A DNA stretch of 64,000 bases, taken from positions 372,001 through 436,000 of the forward strand of contig NZ_LIVZ01000004.1 in NCBI RefSeq assembly GCF_001905845.1, given 5' to 3'. This document shows, one piece after another, positions 27,237-36,236 of this stretch. The translations under genes were made by a program, and so were the position numbers. The DNA is from Streptomyces sp. TSRI0107. GTDB taxonomy: Bacteria; Actinomycetota; Actinomycetes; Streptomycetales; Streptomycetaceae. The notes under the pieces were generated by a model. That model searched no databases. It saw nothing but the letters and a program-made list of their open reading frames with translations, and had not been told where the DNA came from. The stretch's first letter is position 1. Every line of letters starts with the position of its first letter.

Positions 27237-27423
27237 GCCGGCGGAATCGTCCGAAGCTGGGCCGGAAGGTTGCGCAGACCATGACGATCCAGCACGATGC
27301 GGAGAAAGCCCGAGAGCAGCCTTCGTCCCCTCAAGTCCCGGATCGGACAGAGGCTTTGCATCTCACAGGCCCCGCATGCGCACCCCGGTGCCATCCCGTC
27401 AGCAACCGCCATGGATCGAGACC

Positions 27424-27525
27424 AGCGGCGCAACCCCCCGGCGCCGCTTCCCAGGCACCGGCGCTGCCCTGACGCCGGTGCTGACCAAAGAAGGGCCCCG
27501 CGGCTCCGTCCCGCGGGGCCCTTCT
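27424..27525 (+). ncRNA. Three tandem perfect hairpins ending in a terminator-like stem
   Basis: AGCGGCGC/GCGCCGCT (27424-27448), GCACCGGCG/CGCCGGTGC (27455-27481), and a 15-bp stem AGAAGGGCCCCGCGG/CCGCGGGGCCCTTCT (27489-27503, 27511-27525). The last is a strong terminator candidate in either direction. Together they may be the 3' end of a small RNA. Confidence 0.4.
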
Positions 27526-27760
27526 CCATGCCCGGGCGCCGACCTCAAGGGCACGCCCCGCGCCCCGCGAGCCCCCGGCGTCACGCACGGCATCCACATG
27601 TGACTCAAGCCACATAAGAATTCTGTGAAACGAGGGACAACCATTCCCACGGCTCGTGGATCAAACCTCCTGAATCCAGGGTCACCAACCGCGCCCCACA
27701 CGCGGGGCCCTCCGCCCCACGCGTGCTGCGTGACGCAGCACCGGACATCTCGAGGTCTTC

Positions 27761-28792
27761 ATGAAGCTTCGCCGTGCCATGGCGGCAGCGGCCGCGACGG
27801 CAGCGATAGCCCCGCTGGCCCTGCTCGCCGCACCGGCCGCGTTCGCGTCCGACGAGCCGTCTGCGTCTCCGAGCGTGACCGCGACGGAGACGGTGTCCGA
27901 GTCCGCCACGCCGTCCCCGACCACGTCGACCGGCGAGGCCACGCCCGACCCGACCAACTCCGCCACCGAGTCCGCCCCGGCCCCGACGGGCTCGGCCAGC
28001 GAGTCCGCCCCGGCGCCGACCGGCTCCGCCAGCGAGTCGGCCCCCGAGCCGACCGGCTCCACGTCGGCCTCGCCCTCGCCGTCCGCGAGCGAGTCCACCG
28101 ACCCGGAGCCCGACTTCTGCGCCGACCCCGACGAAGACTCCATGGGTCTCAGCGAGGACCTCAGCAGCGGTCTGTCCGGCCTGGCCGACACGATCGTCGC
28201 GGGCAGCGGCTGGGAGGAGTTCTCCTTCGACGTCTCCAACAGCGGGGACGACGAGATCAAGGACATCGTGCCGCTGATCGGCGTCGCCGCCATCGGCTGG
28301 GACGAGCAGGACTACTCGGGCGAGATCACCGTCCAGGTCTACGACAAGGCCAACGGCTGGCAGACCATCGCCGGCGCCGCGGGCGAGGGGGGCACCTTCC
28401 CGGCGTTCTCGCTCGGCGCGGGCGAGTCGGTCTCGTTCCCGATGCGCCTGAGCGTCAGCGGTGACGTGCCCGACGCGATCGGCCTGACCGGCGGTTTCGC
28501 GCAGTACTCGGACGACGAGGGCTGCTGGCTCGCCGACGACCCGAACGGCTGGATCTACGAGTTCGCCATCCTGGAAGCCGGCTCCGACGCCGGTGACCCG
28601 GGCGAGGCCAAGCCGAAGCCGCAGGGCGGCATGTCCGACCTCGACGAGGTCAGCCAGGTCGAGGCCACCGGCAGCCTCGCCGAGACCGGCGCCGGCTCCG
28701 CGCTGCCCATGATCGGCCTGGCCGGCGGTCTCGCCGTCGTCGCCGGTGCGGGCGCGGTGTACGTGGTGCGCCGGAAGAAGGCGGAGGCGTAA
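27761..28792 (+). CDS. Sortase-anchored surface protein (LAETG)
   Basis: 343 residues: signal peptide (1-30, ending PAAFASDE), a Ser/Pro/Thr/Glu-rich stalk with three tandem units of SASESAPAPTG type, a folded domain (about 120-280) with two Cys, and a C-terminal sorting signal LAETG followed by a hydrophobic segment and RRKK. The LAxTG motif is that of class E sortases in Streptomyces, which also anchor chaplins. GAGG lies 6 nt before the ATG at 27761. Function of the folded domain unknown. Confidence 0.82.
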   Translation: MKLRRAMAAAAATAAIAPLALLAAPAAFASDEPSASPSVTATETVSESATPSPTTSTGEATPDPTNSATESAPAPTGSASESAPAPTGSASESAPEPTGSTSASPSPSASESTDPEPDFCADPDEDSMGLSEDLSSGLSGLADTIVAGSGWEEFSFDVSNSGDDEIKDIVPLIGVAAIGWDEQDYSGEITVQVYDKANGWQTIAGAAGEGGTFPAFSLGAGESVSFPMRLSVSGDVPDAIGLTGGFAQYSDDEGCWLADDPNGWIYEFAILEAGSDAGDPGEAKPKPQGGMSDLDEVSQVEATGSLAETGAGSALPMIGLAGGLAVVAGAGAVYVVRRKKAEA

Positions 28793-28813
28793 GCCTCACG
28801 GCCGTAAAAGACG

Positions 28814-28853
28814 AAGAGGGACCTGCGCTCGGAGGGGGGCACAGGTCCCTCTT
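28814..28853. terminator. Bidirectional terminator
   Basis: AAGAGGGACCTG (28814-28825) pairs perfectly with CAGGTCCCTCTT (28842-28853), loop 16 nt, between the converging surface-protein and GMC oxidoreductase genes. Confidence 0.7.
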
Positions 28854-28892
28854 TACATGCGTTCAAGCGTGTTGCCCGGGCGGGCCCGCCGC

Positions 28893-30668
28893 TCAGGCGT
28901 CCTGCTTCTTCGGCGGCATCGCCGGCATCCCCAGGAACGGCAGCCGCAGCGCGCCGAACGCGTCCGCGGGCACGGCCGGCTGCTTCGGCTCGACCGGCTT
29001 CAGGCGTTCGTACGCCGCCCCCTGGGACGGACGCGGGTCGGCCTCGCCCTTGTTGGGCCAGTACGACATCGCCCGCTCGGCCTGCGCGGTGATGGTCAGC
29101 GACGGGTTGACGCCGAGGTTCGCGGAGACGGCCGCGCCGTCGACGACCGAGATGCCGGGGTGGCCGTAGAGCCGGTGGTACGGGTCGATGACGCCGGTCT
29201 CACGGGAGTCGCCGATCGGGCAGCCGCCGAGGAAGTGCGCGGTGAGCGGGGTGCCCATCAGCTCGCCGACGTTGGACCCGGCGAAGCCGTTGATGGAGGC
29301 GGCGAGTGCCGAGGCGCCCTCGGCGGCGGCCTTGATCTGCTTGGGGTTGGGGGCGCCGTGGCCCTGGCGGGCGGTGAGCAGGCCCTTGCCGACGCCGGAC
29401 GGCTTCAGATACGTCGTCAGGGAGTTGTCCAGCGACTGCATCACCAGGCCGATGATCGTCTTCTCGGACCAGCGGCGGTTGGAGAGGGAGCGCAGCACGA
29501 GCACCGGGTGGCGGGCGGCGTTGCCGAGCCAGGCGAGGACGCGGGAGGAGCCCTCGGCGTAGGGGACCTGGAGGATGGACAGGCCGCCCATCGAGTTGGA
29601 GCCCTTGCCGTAGCGCACCGGTTCGATGTGGGTGCTGTCGTCCGGGTGGATCGAGGAGGTGATGGCGACGCCGCGGGTGAAGTCGGCGCGCCGCTCGCCG
29701 GTGGCCTTGCGGTAGCGCCGGTCGGTGGTCTGGGCGCCGACCAGGGCCTCGGAGTTGGTGCGGGTGAGCATGCCGAGCCGGTCGGATATGTACGGCAGCC
29801 GGCCGCTGGCCTTCATGCGGTGCAGCAGGGTCTGGGTGCCGTAGGTGCCGGCCGCGAGGACGACCTGGCGGGCGGTGAGGACGCGGCCCTTGCCCTTCTT
29901 CCTGTCGTCGGTGGGGAGGGTGGCGACGGCGTAGCCGCCGCGGGAGTCGTCGGTGACGGAGACGACCGTCGTCATCGGGTGGACGACCGCGCCCGCCTTC
30001 TCGGCGAGGTGGAGGTAGTTCTCGTTGAGGGTGTTCTTGGCGCCGTGGCGGCAGCCGGTCATGCACTCGCCGCACTCGGCGCAGGCCTTGCGGGCGGGGC
30101 CCGCGCCGCCGAAGTACGGGTCGGCGACCTCCTCGCCGGGCCTGGCCCTCACCTTTCCGTCGGCGTCCTTGCCGTCGCCGAAGAACACCCCGACCGGCGC
30201 CATGTGGAAGGTGTCGCCGACGCCCATGCGCTGGGCGGCGTCCTTCAGGTGGACGTCGGAGGGGGTCATCGTCGGGTTGAGCCGTACGCCGAGCATGCGC
30301 TGGGCCTGGTCGTAGTACGGCTTCAGCTCGTCCTGCCAGTCGGTGATGTGCCGCCACTGGGGGTCGTCGAAGAAGGGCTTCGGCGGAACGTACAGCGTGT
30401 TGGCGTAGTTCAGCGACCCGCCGCCCACCCCCGCTCCTGCCAGGACCATGACATTCCCGAGCAGGTGGATGCGCTGGATGCCGTACATGCCGAGCTTCGG
30501 CGCCCAGAGGTAGTTCTTCAGGTCCCACGAGTTCCTGGGCAGCGTGTCGCGGGTGAAGCGGCGGCCGGCTTCCAGTACGCCGACCTTGTAGCCCTTCTCC
30601 GTCAGGCGCAGGGCGGTGACCGAGCCGCCGAAGCCCGATCCGACGACGATGACGTCGTAGTCGTACAC
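28893..30668 (-). CDS. GMC-family FAD oxidoreductase (cholesterol-oxidase-like)
   Basis: 591 residues. FAD-binding GSGFGGS at 10-16, GAGVGGGSLNYAN at 79-91, and the C-terminal GISVVDGAAVSANLGVNPS typical of GMC enzymes. A CX2CX2CX3C cluster (C196, C199, C202, C206) resembles an iron-sulfur ligand set. It likely oxidises an alcohol or sterol to an aldehyde or ketone; substrate unknown. The aldehyde dehydrogenase gene ends 40 nt upstream, so both form one operon that could carry out consecutive alcohol-aldehyde-acid oxidations. GTG at 30668 has GAGGAGA upstream. Confidence 0.85.
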   Translation of the reverse strand: MYDYDVIVVGSGFGGSVTALRLTEKGYKVGVLEAGRRFTRDTLPRNSWDLKNYLWAPKLGMYGIQRIHLLGNVMVLAGAGVGGGSLNYANTLYVPPKPFFDDPQWRHITDWQDELKPYYDQAQRMLGVRLNPTMTPSDVHLKDAAQRMGVGDTFHMAPVGVFFGDGKDADGKVRARPGEEVADPYFGGAGPARKACAECGECMTGCRHGAKNTLNENYLHLAEKAGAVVHPMTTVVSVTDDSRGGYAVATLPTDDRKKGKGRVLTARQVVLAAGTYGTQTLLHRMKASGRLPYISDRLGMLTRTNSEALVGAQTTDRRYRKATGERRADFTRGVAITSSIHPDDSTHIEPVRYGKGSNSMGGLSILQVPYAEGSSRVLAWLGNAARHPVLVLRSLSNRRWSEKTIIGLVMQSLDNSLTTYLKPSGVGKGLLTARQGHGAPNPKQIKAAAEGASALAASINGFAGSNVGELMGTPLTAHFLGGCPIGDSRETGVIDPYHRLYGHPGISVVDGAAVSANLGVNPSLTITAQAERAMSYWPNKGEADPRPSQGAAYERLKPVEPKQPAVPADAFGALRLPFLGMPAMPPKKQDA

Positions 30669-30708
30669 GTGCTCTCCTCGTTGAGAACTGGCCGGGTGGG
30701 GCTGGGGT

Positions 30709-32328
30709 CTACCGGAACCGGAACGCCTTCATCAGCCGGAGGCTGCGGCTCATCAGCGCGGCGTACTTCTCGTCGTCCATGCCGAGCGACGGCGCCATCG
30801 GCAGCAGGCGCTGGTGGGCCACGGTCTGGGCCTCCGTGTACTTGAGGATGCCCTCGGCGCCGTGGCGGCGGCCCAGGCCGGAGTCCTTCATGCCGCCCAT
30901 CGGGGACTGGACGCTGCCGTACGCGGGGGCGTAACCCTCGTTGATGTTGACGGTGCCGGTGCGCAGCCGGGCGGCGACGGCGCGGCCGCGGCGGGCGTCC
31001 TTCGTCCAGACCGACGAGTTCAGGCCGTACGGCGTGGAGTTGGCGTGGGCGATCGCCTCCTCCTCGGTCTTGAACCGGTAGAGGGAGACGACCGGGCCGA
31101 AGGTCTCCTCGGTGCACACCGCCATCGGCTCGGTCACGCCGTCGAGGATGGTCGGCTCGTAGAAGTACGGGCCGACGTCCGGGCGGGCCACCCCGCCTGC
31201 CAGCACCTTCGCCCCCTTGGCGACGGCCTCCTCGACATGCCGCTTGACGGTTTCGAGCTGGCGTTCGCCGACCAGGGAGCCCATCTCGGCGCCGTACGCC
31301 AGGGACTTGCCGAGCCGCATGGCCTTGGTGCGGGCGGCGAAGCGCTCCGCGAAGGCGTCGGCGACCGACTCGTGGACGTACAGCCGCTCGATGGAGATGC
31401 ACAGCTGGCCCGCGGAGGAGAAGCAGGCGCGGATGGCTCCGGCCGCCGCCTTCTCGATGTCGGCGTCCTCCAGGACCAGCATGGCGTTCTTGCCGCCGAG
31501 TTCCAGGGAGACGCCGACGAGGCGGGCGGCGGCGCTCTGGGCGACCTCGCGGCCGGTGCGGGTGGAGCCGGTGAAGGAGACGTAGTCGGCGTGGCGGACG
31601 ACCTCGGGGCCGACGACCGGGCCGTCGCCGAGGACGACCTGGAAGACCTCGGCGGGCAGTCCGGCCTCGATGAGCAGGTCGCGGGCCCACAGGGCGGTGA
31701 GGCAGGTCTCGGTGTCCGGCTTCATCACGACCGCGTTGCCCGCGACGAAGGCCGGCAGCGCGTCACCGACGGAGAGCTCAAGCGGGTAGTTCCAGGGGGC
31801 GATCTGACCGACCACCCCGCGCGGGTGGCGCAGTTCGACGACCTTGGTCAGGGTCGGCATGGCGCCCGCGTGCCGCTTGGGACGCAGGTACGAGGCGGCC
31901 TTGCGGCCGTAGTGGCGGGCGGCGATCGCGACGGCCTGCACCTCCTCGTGGGCGTGCAGCCGGGCCTTGCCGGTCTCCAGCTGGATCAGGTCCAGCACCT
32001 CGGCCTGGCGCTCCAGCACCAGGTCGTGGAAGCGGAGCAGGACGGCGGCGCGGTCCCGGACCGGCGTGCGCTCCCAGACCGGCTGCGCGGCGCGGGCCGC
32101 CTGGAACGCCTTCTCCACGTCCTCGGGCGTCGACTCGGGCAGGTCGGCCAGCTTCTCGCCGGTGAACGGCGTGTGGTTGGCGGTCCGTCCGGAGCCGACC
32201 ACGCCCTTGGTGAGCTGGGCTACCAGCTCGGGGGTGACCACATCGGCGGCGGTGCGGACGCCCTCCGGGGCGGGGGCGACGGGGTTGGTGCCGGTACCGG
32301 CCTTCTCAGGAGCCTGCGCGTCGGTCAT
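30709..32328 (-). CDS. gabD: Succinate-semialdehyde dehydrogenase-like aldehyde dehydrogenase
   Basis: 539 residues, NAD(P)-dependent aldehyde dehydrogenase fold. PWNYPLELS, SFTGSTRTGR, catalytic E276 in ELGGKN and C310 in SSAGQLC are in place. Closest to the GabD2-like succinate-semialdehyde group by recalled similarity. The N-terminal 45 residues are a variable extension. First gene of an operon with the GMC oxidoreductase. Confidence 0.85.
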   Translation of the reverse strand: MTDAQAPEKAGTGTNPVAPAPEGVRTAADVVTPELVAQLTKGVVGSGRTANHTPFTGEKLADLPESTPEDVEKAFQAARAAQPVWERTPVRDRAAVLLRFHDLVLERQAEVLDLIQLETGKARLHAHEEVQAVAIAARHYGRKAASYLRPKRHAGAMPTLTKVVELRHPRGVVGQIAPWNYPLELSVGDALPAFVAGNAVVMKPDTETCLTALWARDLLIEAGLPAEVFQVVLGDGPVVGPEVVRHADYVSFTGSTRTGREVAQSAAARLVGVSLELGGKNAMLVLEDADIEKAAAGAIRACFSSAGQLCISIERLYVHESVADAFAERFAARTKAMRLGKSLAYGAEMGSLVGERQLETVKRHVEEAVAKGAKVLAGGVARPDVGPYFYEPTILDGVTEPMAVCTEETFGPVVSLYRFKTEEEAIAHANSTPYGLNSSVWTKDARRGRAVAARLRTGTVNINEGYAPAYGSVQSPMGGMKDSGLGRRHGAEGILKYTEAQTVAHQRLLPMAPSLGMDDEKYAALMSRSLRLMKAFRFR

Positions 32329-32443
32329 GAGCCGCAGGGTATGCCCCGGCGCGGGCTTTGTGTACCCGTCGGTAATCGGGATTCACGGAGTGCACACATG
32401 CCGCCAGTGATCACTGGCGGCAAAGGTGCTGATCAGGGGTTGT

Positions 32444-33391
32444 TCAAGAGGGCGAGGCGGAGGTACGGGCAGTTCCAGGCGACCTGCGCAAGCCCGGCGC
32501 GAGCATCAGCCCCGCACCCTCCCTGCGCACCTCCGCGACCCCCGCCCCCGCGAAGTGCGCCGGGATCACCAGCTCGCCCTCGTCCGCCGCCCGCTCCAGG
32601 ACCCGGCGCCGGCTGGCCGCCGCCCGCTGTGGGTCGAGGCAGAAGCAACTGCTGCAGTCAGGGCGCAGGATCTGCACCGGGCTGTGCAGCAGGTCGCCGA
32701 CGAACACGGCCCGTTCACCCCGGGAGGCGAGCCGCAGCACGGCCGAGCCGGGGGTGTGCCCGGGGGCCGCCTCCAGGGTGAGGCTGGCGTCGACGCGGTG
32801 CTCGTCCTCCCAGAGGACGGCCTGCCCGGCCCGGTGCACGGGCGCGACGCTGTCCTCGTAGACCAGCCGGTCGTCGACGCGCACGCCGCCGCCGTAGCCG
32901 CCGGCCGGGCCGAAGTGGGCGTCGTCGGCGGCGGGGATCAGATACCGCGCGCGGGGGAACGCCGGCACCCACGCGCCGTCCGCGTCCCGGGTGTTCCAGC
33001 CGACGTGGTCCGCGTGGAGGTGGGTGTTGACCACGACGTCGACGTCCTCGGGCCGCACCCCGGCCCGCGCCAGACGCCCCGGCAGATCGCCCTGCCGCTG
33101 GTGGAACTCCGGGTTGCCGGGCCGCTCGCGTCCCGCGCCGACACCCGTGTCGACCAGCACGGTCAGCCCGCCGCTGCGGATCACCCAGGTCTGCAGCGCC
33201 GCGACGGCCCGGTCGCCGTCCGGGTCCCAGTGGTCGGGGGCCAGGAGGTCCCGGTGCCGCCGCCACACCTCGGGTTCGCAGTCCGGGACGAGGTCGCGGG
33301 CGGGTGCGAAGGGCGCCTGCCACTCCACCACGCGGACGATCTCGACGTCCCCCAGGACGAACCTCTGCACACTGTCGTCTTCATCAGTCAT
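32444..33391 (-). CDS. Metallo-beta-lactamase-fold hydrolase
   Basis: 315 residues. The zinc motif HLHADH is at 124-129, followed by APGHTPGS, FVGDLLHS and a final PAHF. Family includes lactonases and thioester hydrolases; substrate unknown. ATG at 33391 is chosen: TTGGAA, 17 nt, TAGCGT, then 7 nt to the ATG indicate a leaderless transcript. It is divergent from an AraC-type regulator, its probable controller. Confidence 0.82.
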   Translation of the reverse strand: MTDEDDSVQRFVLGDVEIVRVVEWQAPFAPARDLVPDCEPEVWRRHRDLLAPDHWDPDGDRAVAALQTWVIRSGGLTVLVDTGVGAGRERPGNPEFHQRQGDLPGRLARAGVRPEDVDVVVNTHLHADHVGWNTRDADGAWVPAFPRARYLIPAADDAHFGPAGGYGGGVRVDDRLVYEDSVAPVHRAGQAVLWEDEHRVDASLTLEAAPGHTPGSAVLRLASRGERAVFVGDLLHSPVQILRPDCSSCFCLDPQRAAASRRRVLERAADEGELVIPAHFAGAGVAEVRREGAGLMLAPGLRRSPGTARTSASPS

Positions 33392-33491
33392 GCCGACGAC
33401 GCTAGGGCCACCGGATGAGCGTTCCAATGCCCGACGGCCTCATCCGAATACGCGTACGTCTCACTCCTGGCCCGGCGGCTAAGATGCCCGC

Positions 33492-34379
33492 ATGGACGTG
33501 GTGAGCGACGCCATCTCGGCCGTGCGGATCGGCCGGCCCTTCTCCAACCGACTGCGGGTCCGGGGACGTTGGTGCACCCGGCTCGCGTCCTACGACGGCG
33601 CCGGATTCCACGTCGTCCTCGCCGGGCGGTGCCTGCTCCTGCCCGAGGAGGGGGAGCCGGTGCCGCTGGGCGTGGGAGACGTCGTCCTGCTGCCGCACGG
33701 GGCCGGACATGTGCTCGCCGACGGGCCGGCCGACCCGGCGGAGGCGGTGCCCTTCGAGGAGATGCGGCACGTGAGCGGCGGCGACGGGCCCGAGGTGGAG
33801 ATGCTGTGCGGCAAGTACCGGCTCGACCGCAGCCGCACGCATCCCCTGATGGCGGAGCTGCCGCAGGTCGTCCATCTGCCCCACCGCGTCGGACGGCACC
33901 CCGAACTGCGCTCGGCCGTCGACCTGCTGGCCCGTGAGCTGGCCGAGCCGCGGCCCGGGGCGACTCTGGCGCTGCCGAGCCTGCTCGATCTGCTCCTCGT
34001 GTACATGATCCGCGCCTGGATGACGGAGGCGGAGACGGGCGCCTGGCCGGCGGTGCTGAACGACCCGGTGGCGGCCGCCGCGCTGCGCGCACTGCACGCC
34101 GACCCGGCCGCGCCCTGGACCAACGACCGCCTGGCCGAGGCGGCGGGCGTCTCCCGGGCCACCCTGGCGCGGCGGTTCACCACGCTGGTCGGCCGGCCGC
34201 CGATGGCGTACCTGACCTGGTGGCGCCTGAACCGCGCGGCGACCCAGCTGCGGGCCACGGACGCCCCGCTGGCGACGATCGCCCGCGGGGCGGGGTACGG
34301 CAGCCCGTACGCCCTGTCCCACGCGTTCGTCCGGGAGTTCGGCGTGACGCCGGGAAGGTACCGGGCGGAGGTCCGGTGA
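33492..34379 (+). CDS. AraC-family transcriptional regulator
   Basis: 295 residues. N-terminal cupin-like effector domain (AraC_binding_2 type: VVLAGRCLLLPE, PLGVGDVVLLPHGAGHVLA) and C-terminal double helix-turn-helix (WTNDRLAEAAGVSRATLARRF and ATIARGAGYGSPYALSHAF). TAAGAT (33480-33485) ends 6 nt before the ATG, so leaderless. Probably controls the divergent hydrolase gene 100 bp away. Confidence 0.88.
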   Translation: MDVVSDAISAVRIGRPFSNRLRVRGRWCTRLASYDGAGFHVVLAGRCLLLPEEGEPVPLGVGDVVLLPHGAGHVLADGPADPAEAVPFEEMRHVSGGDGPEVEMLCGKYRLDRSRTHPLMAELPQVVHLPHRVGRHPELRSAVDLLARELAEPRPGATLALPSLLDLLLVYMIRAWMTEAETGAWPAVLNDPVAAAALRALHADPAAPWTNDRLAEAAGVSRATLARRFTTLVGRPPMAYLTWWRLNRAATQLRATDAPLATIARGAGYGSPYALSHAFVREFGVTPGRYRAEVR

Positions 34380-34395
34380 GGGCCCGCGGCGAGGG

Positions 34396-36156
34396 TCAGG
34401 GCTCGGTGATCTCCAGGTTGGCGATCGCCGTCTCGGCCACCTCGCGCCCGCGCTCCGTGAAGTCGCCCCCGCCCGGGTAGCCGACGGTGAGCTTGTACAT
34501 GTCGCCGCCCTTGGTCTTGTAGTAGAAGATCCGCAGCTCGCGGGGGCGGGGGTTCTGGGTGTCGGTGGTGGTGTAGCGAATCGTGTTCTCGGCGGCGGGC
34601 CGGTCCTTGTACGTGGCCCCGTCGTCGGGCTTGGTCTTCGGGTTCTCGGGCATGCCGAGGTCGTAGTTGCCGCTCTCCTTGTAGGCGGCCTCGTCCTCGT
34701 ACATCTCGGCCTCGGCCGAGCCCGCGATCTCGCCGCCCGTGTCCTCCGCCTTCTTGTCGAGGCTGAGGCCGAGCGAGATGCTGCCGCTCAGATCGGTGTA
34801 CGACACCCAGTGGCTGTCGTCGTCCTCCTCGGGCACGCCGCGCTTGTAGCCCTCCGGCACCGCCAGCGTGGCGCCGAGCGCCTTCTCCTCCTTCGTCTCC
34901 CAGTGCTCCGGCAGCGGGCCCGCGAACGGGTCGGCGATGACCAGATACGCCGTCACCGCCGCCGCGACGACCGCCGCGACCACCGTCGCGCCGAGCCCGA
35001 ACAGCGTCTTGCGGCTGATCCGGACGCCGTCCCGGGGGCCGGAGTCACCGGGGGCGGACACCACCTGCGTCGGGGCGGGCGGCAAGGGCGCCGGCGGGTT
35101 CGCGGCGGCCTCCAGCAGGGCGCGCACCTGCACGGCGCCCGGCCGGTGCGCCGGGTCCTTCTGGAGCAGGCCGTTGATCACCTCGGCGAGCGGGCCCTGT
35201 GCGGAGGCGGGCGGCGCGGGCGTGGCGTTGAGGACGGACTGCAGGGTGGCCGGGGTGTTGCTGCGGCGGAACGGGGAGACGCCCTCGGTCGCCGCGTACA
35301 GCACGACGCCCAGCGACCACAGGTCGGCGGCAGGGCCGGGGCGCTGGCCCAGCACCCGCTCCGGGGCGATGTACTCGGGCGAGCCGACGAAGCCGCCGGT
35401 GTCGGTCAGATTGGTCTCGCCCTCGATCTGGGCGATGCCGAAGTCGGTGAGCACGACCCGGCCGTGCCGGCCCAGCAGGACGTTGTCCGGCTTGACGTCG
35501 CGGTGCAGGATCCCGGCCGCGTGCGCGGCCTCCAGCGCGCCCAGCACCTCCAGGCCGATCCGGGCGGCGTCGCGCGCGCCGAGCGTGCCCTCGCGGAGCG
35601 CGTCACCGAGGGAGCGGCCCTGGACCAGCTCCATCACGATCCACGGCCGGCCGTCGACCACGGCCACGTCGTGCACGTTGACGACCGCCGGGTGGTCCAG
35701 CCGGGCCGCGGCGCGCGCCTCGCGGCGCATCCGCTCGAAGGCGTTGTCGCGTTCCCGGTCGGGAAGATGGTCCGGAACCCGGGGCTCCTTGACGGCGACC
35801 TCGCGGTCCACCGTCTCGTCCTTGGCCCGCCACACCGTTCCCATGCCGCCGTGCCCGAGCTTGGCGAGCAGCCGGTAGCGCCCGGCGATCAGCCGACCGG
35901 TACCGGGGTCGGGGGCGGCGGCCGGCTGCGCAGGCTGCTGCGAGGGCGACTGTGCCGGCGGCTGCGCGGGCGGCTGCGACGCCTGGTGCCCAGCTCCCGG
36001 CGGCGCCGCGGGGTGCTGCTGCGGCACGACCCGGGTCGGCGCCGCGTACGGGTTTCCCGGATGCGGCACGCCGGTGGGCGGGTTCGGGTTCGGTGGTTGC
36101 AGTCCGAAACTCGTCGGCTCGTCAGCCCCGTAGCGGGCTCCCCCGTTGTTGCTCAT
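34396..36156 (-). CDS. Membrane Ser/Thr protein kinase (kinase 1 of 5)
   Basis: 586 residues. Pro/Gln-rich arm (1-90), Hanks kinase domain with GHGGMG 101-106, catalytic Lys123, HRD 218-220, DFG 238-240, then one membrane helix (about 375-400) and an extracytoplasmic domain of about 185 residues without PASTA repeats. Last gene of a five-kinase run read leftward. ATG at 36156 (MSNNGG) is chosen; ATG at 36168 is the alternative and neither has a clear ribosome site. In S. coelicolor the equivalent cluster has been linked to spore-wall synthesis, as I recall. Confidence 0.85.
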   Translation of the reverse strand: MSNNGGARYGADEPTSFGLQPPNPNPPTGVPHPGNPYAAPTRVVPQQHPAAPPGAGHQASQPPAQPPAQSPSQQPAQPAAAPDPGTGRLIAGRYRLLAKLGHGGMGTVWRAKDETVDREVAVKEPRVPDHLPDRERDNAFERMRREARAAARLDHPAVVNVHDVAVVDGRPWIVMELVQGRSLGDALREGTLGARDAARIGLEVLGALEAAHAAGILHRDVKPDNVLLGRHGRVVLTDFGIAQIEGETNLTDTGGFVGSPEYIAPERVLGQRPGPAADLWSLGVVLYAATEGVSPFRRSNTPATLQSVLNATPAPPASAQGPLAEVINGLLQKDPAHRPGAVQVRALLEAAANPPAPLPPAPTQVVSAPGDSGPRDGVRISRKTLFGLGATVVAAVVAAAVTAYLVIADPFAGPLPEHWETKEEKALGATLAVPEGYKRGVPEEDDDSHWVSYTDLSGSISLGLSLDKKAEDTGGEIAGSAEAEMYEDEAAYKESGNYDLGMPENPKTKPDDGATYKDRPAAENTIRYTTTDTQNPRPRELRIFYYKTKGGDMYKLTVGYPGGGDFTERGREVAETAIANLEITEP

Positions 36157-36236
36157 ACGGTCATGCATATCGCGCCGGGCGCTCAGGCATCCAGCGCGGG
36201 GGTGCGCAGTCACAGAGCCGTGACCCAGGACGTGGC

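Larger units (their letters stand above)
26971..27760. other. 790-bp gene-poor region with strong secondary structure
   Basis: No convincing protein gene. Base composition is less extreme than in flanking genes. It starts with a GTACGTACGTAC tract (26991-27002) and contains a series of perfect inverted repeats, listed separately (27109-27236 and 27424-27525). A 63-codon frame at 27281-27472 has GGAAGG upstream but poor third-position GC and no recognisable sequence. The promoter and leader of the sortase-anchored protein must lie after 27525. Confidence 0.5.

Noticed and set aside
27281..27472. 63-codon frame with GGAAGG upstream
   Set aside because: Third-position GC is low for this genome, codon use is irregular, and it overlaps strong RNA hairpins; no recognisable protein.
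27133..27603. 156-codon frame on the plus strand
   Set aside because: It reads straight through the 15-bp terminator-like stem and shows no protein-like pattern.
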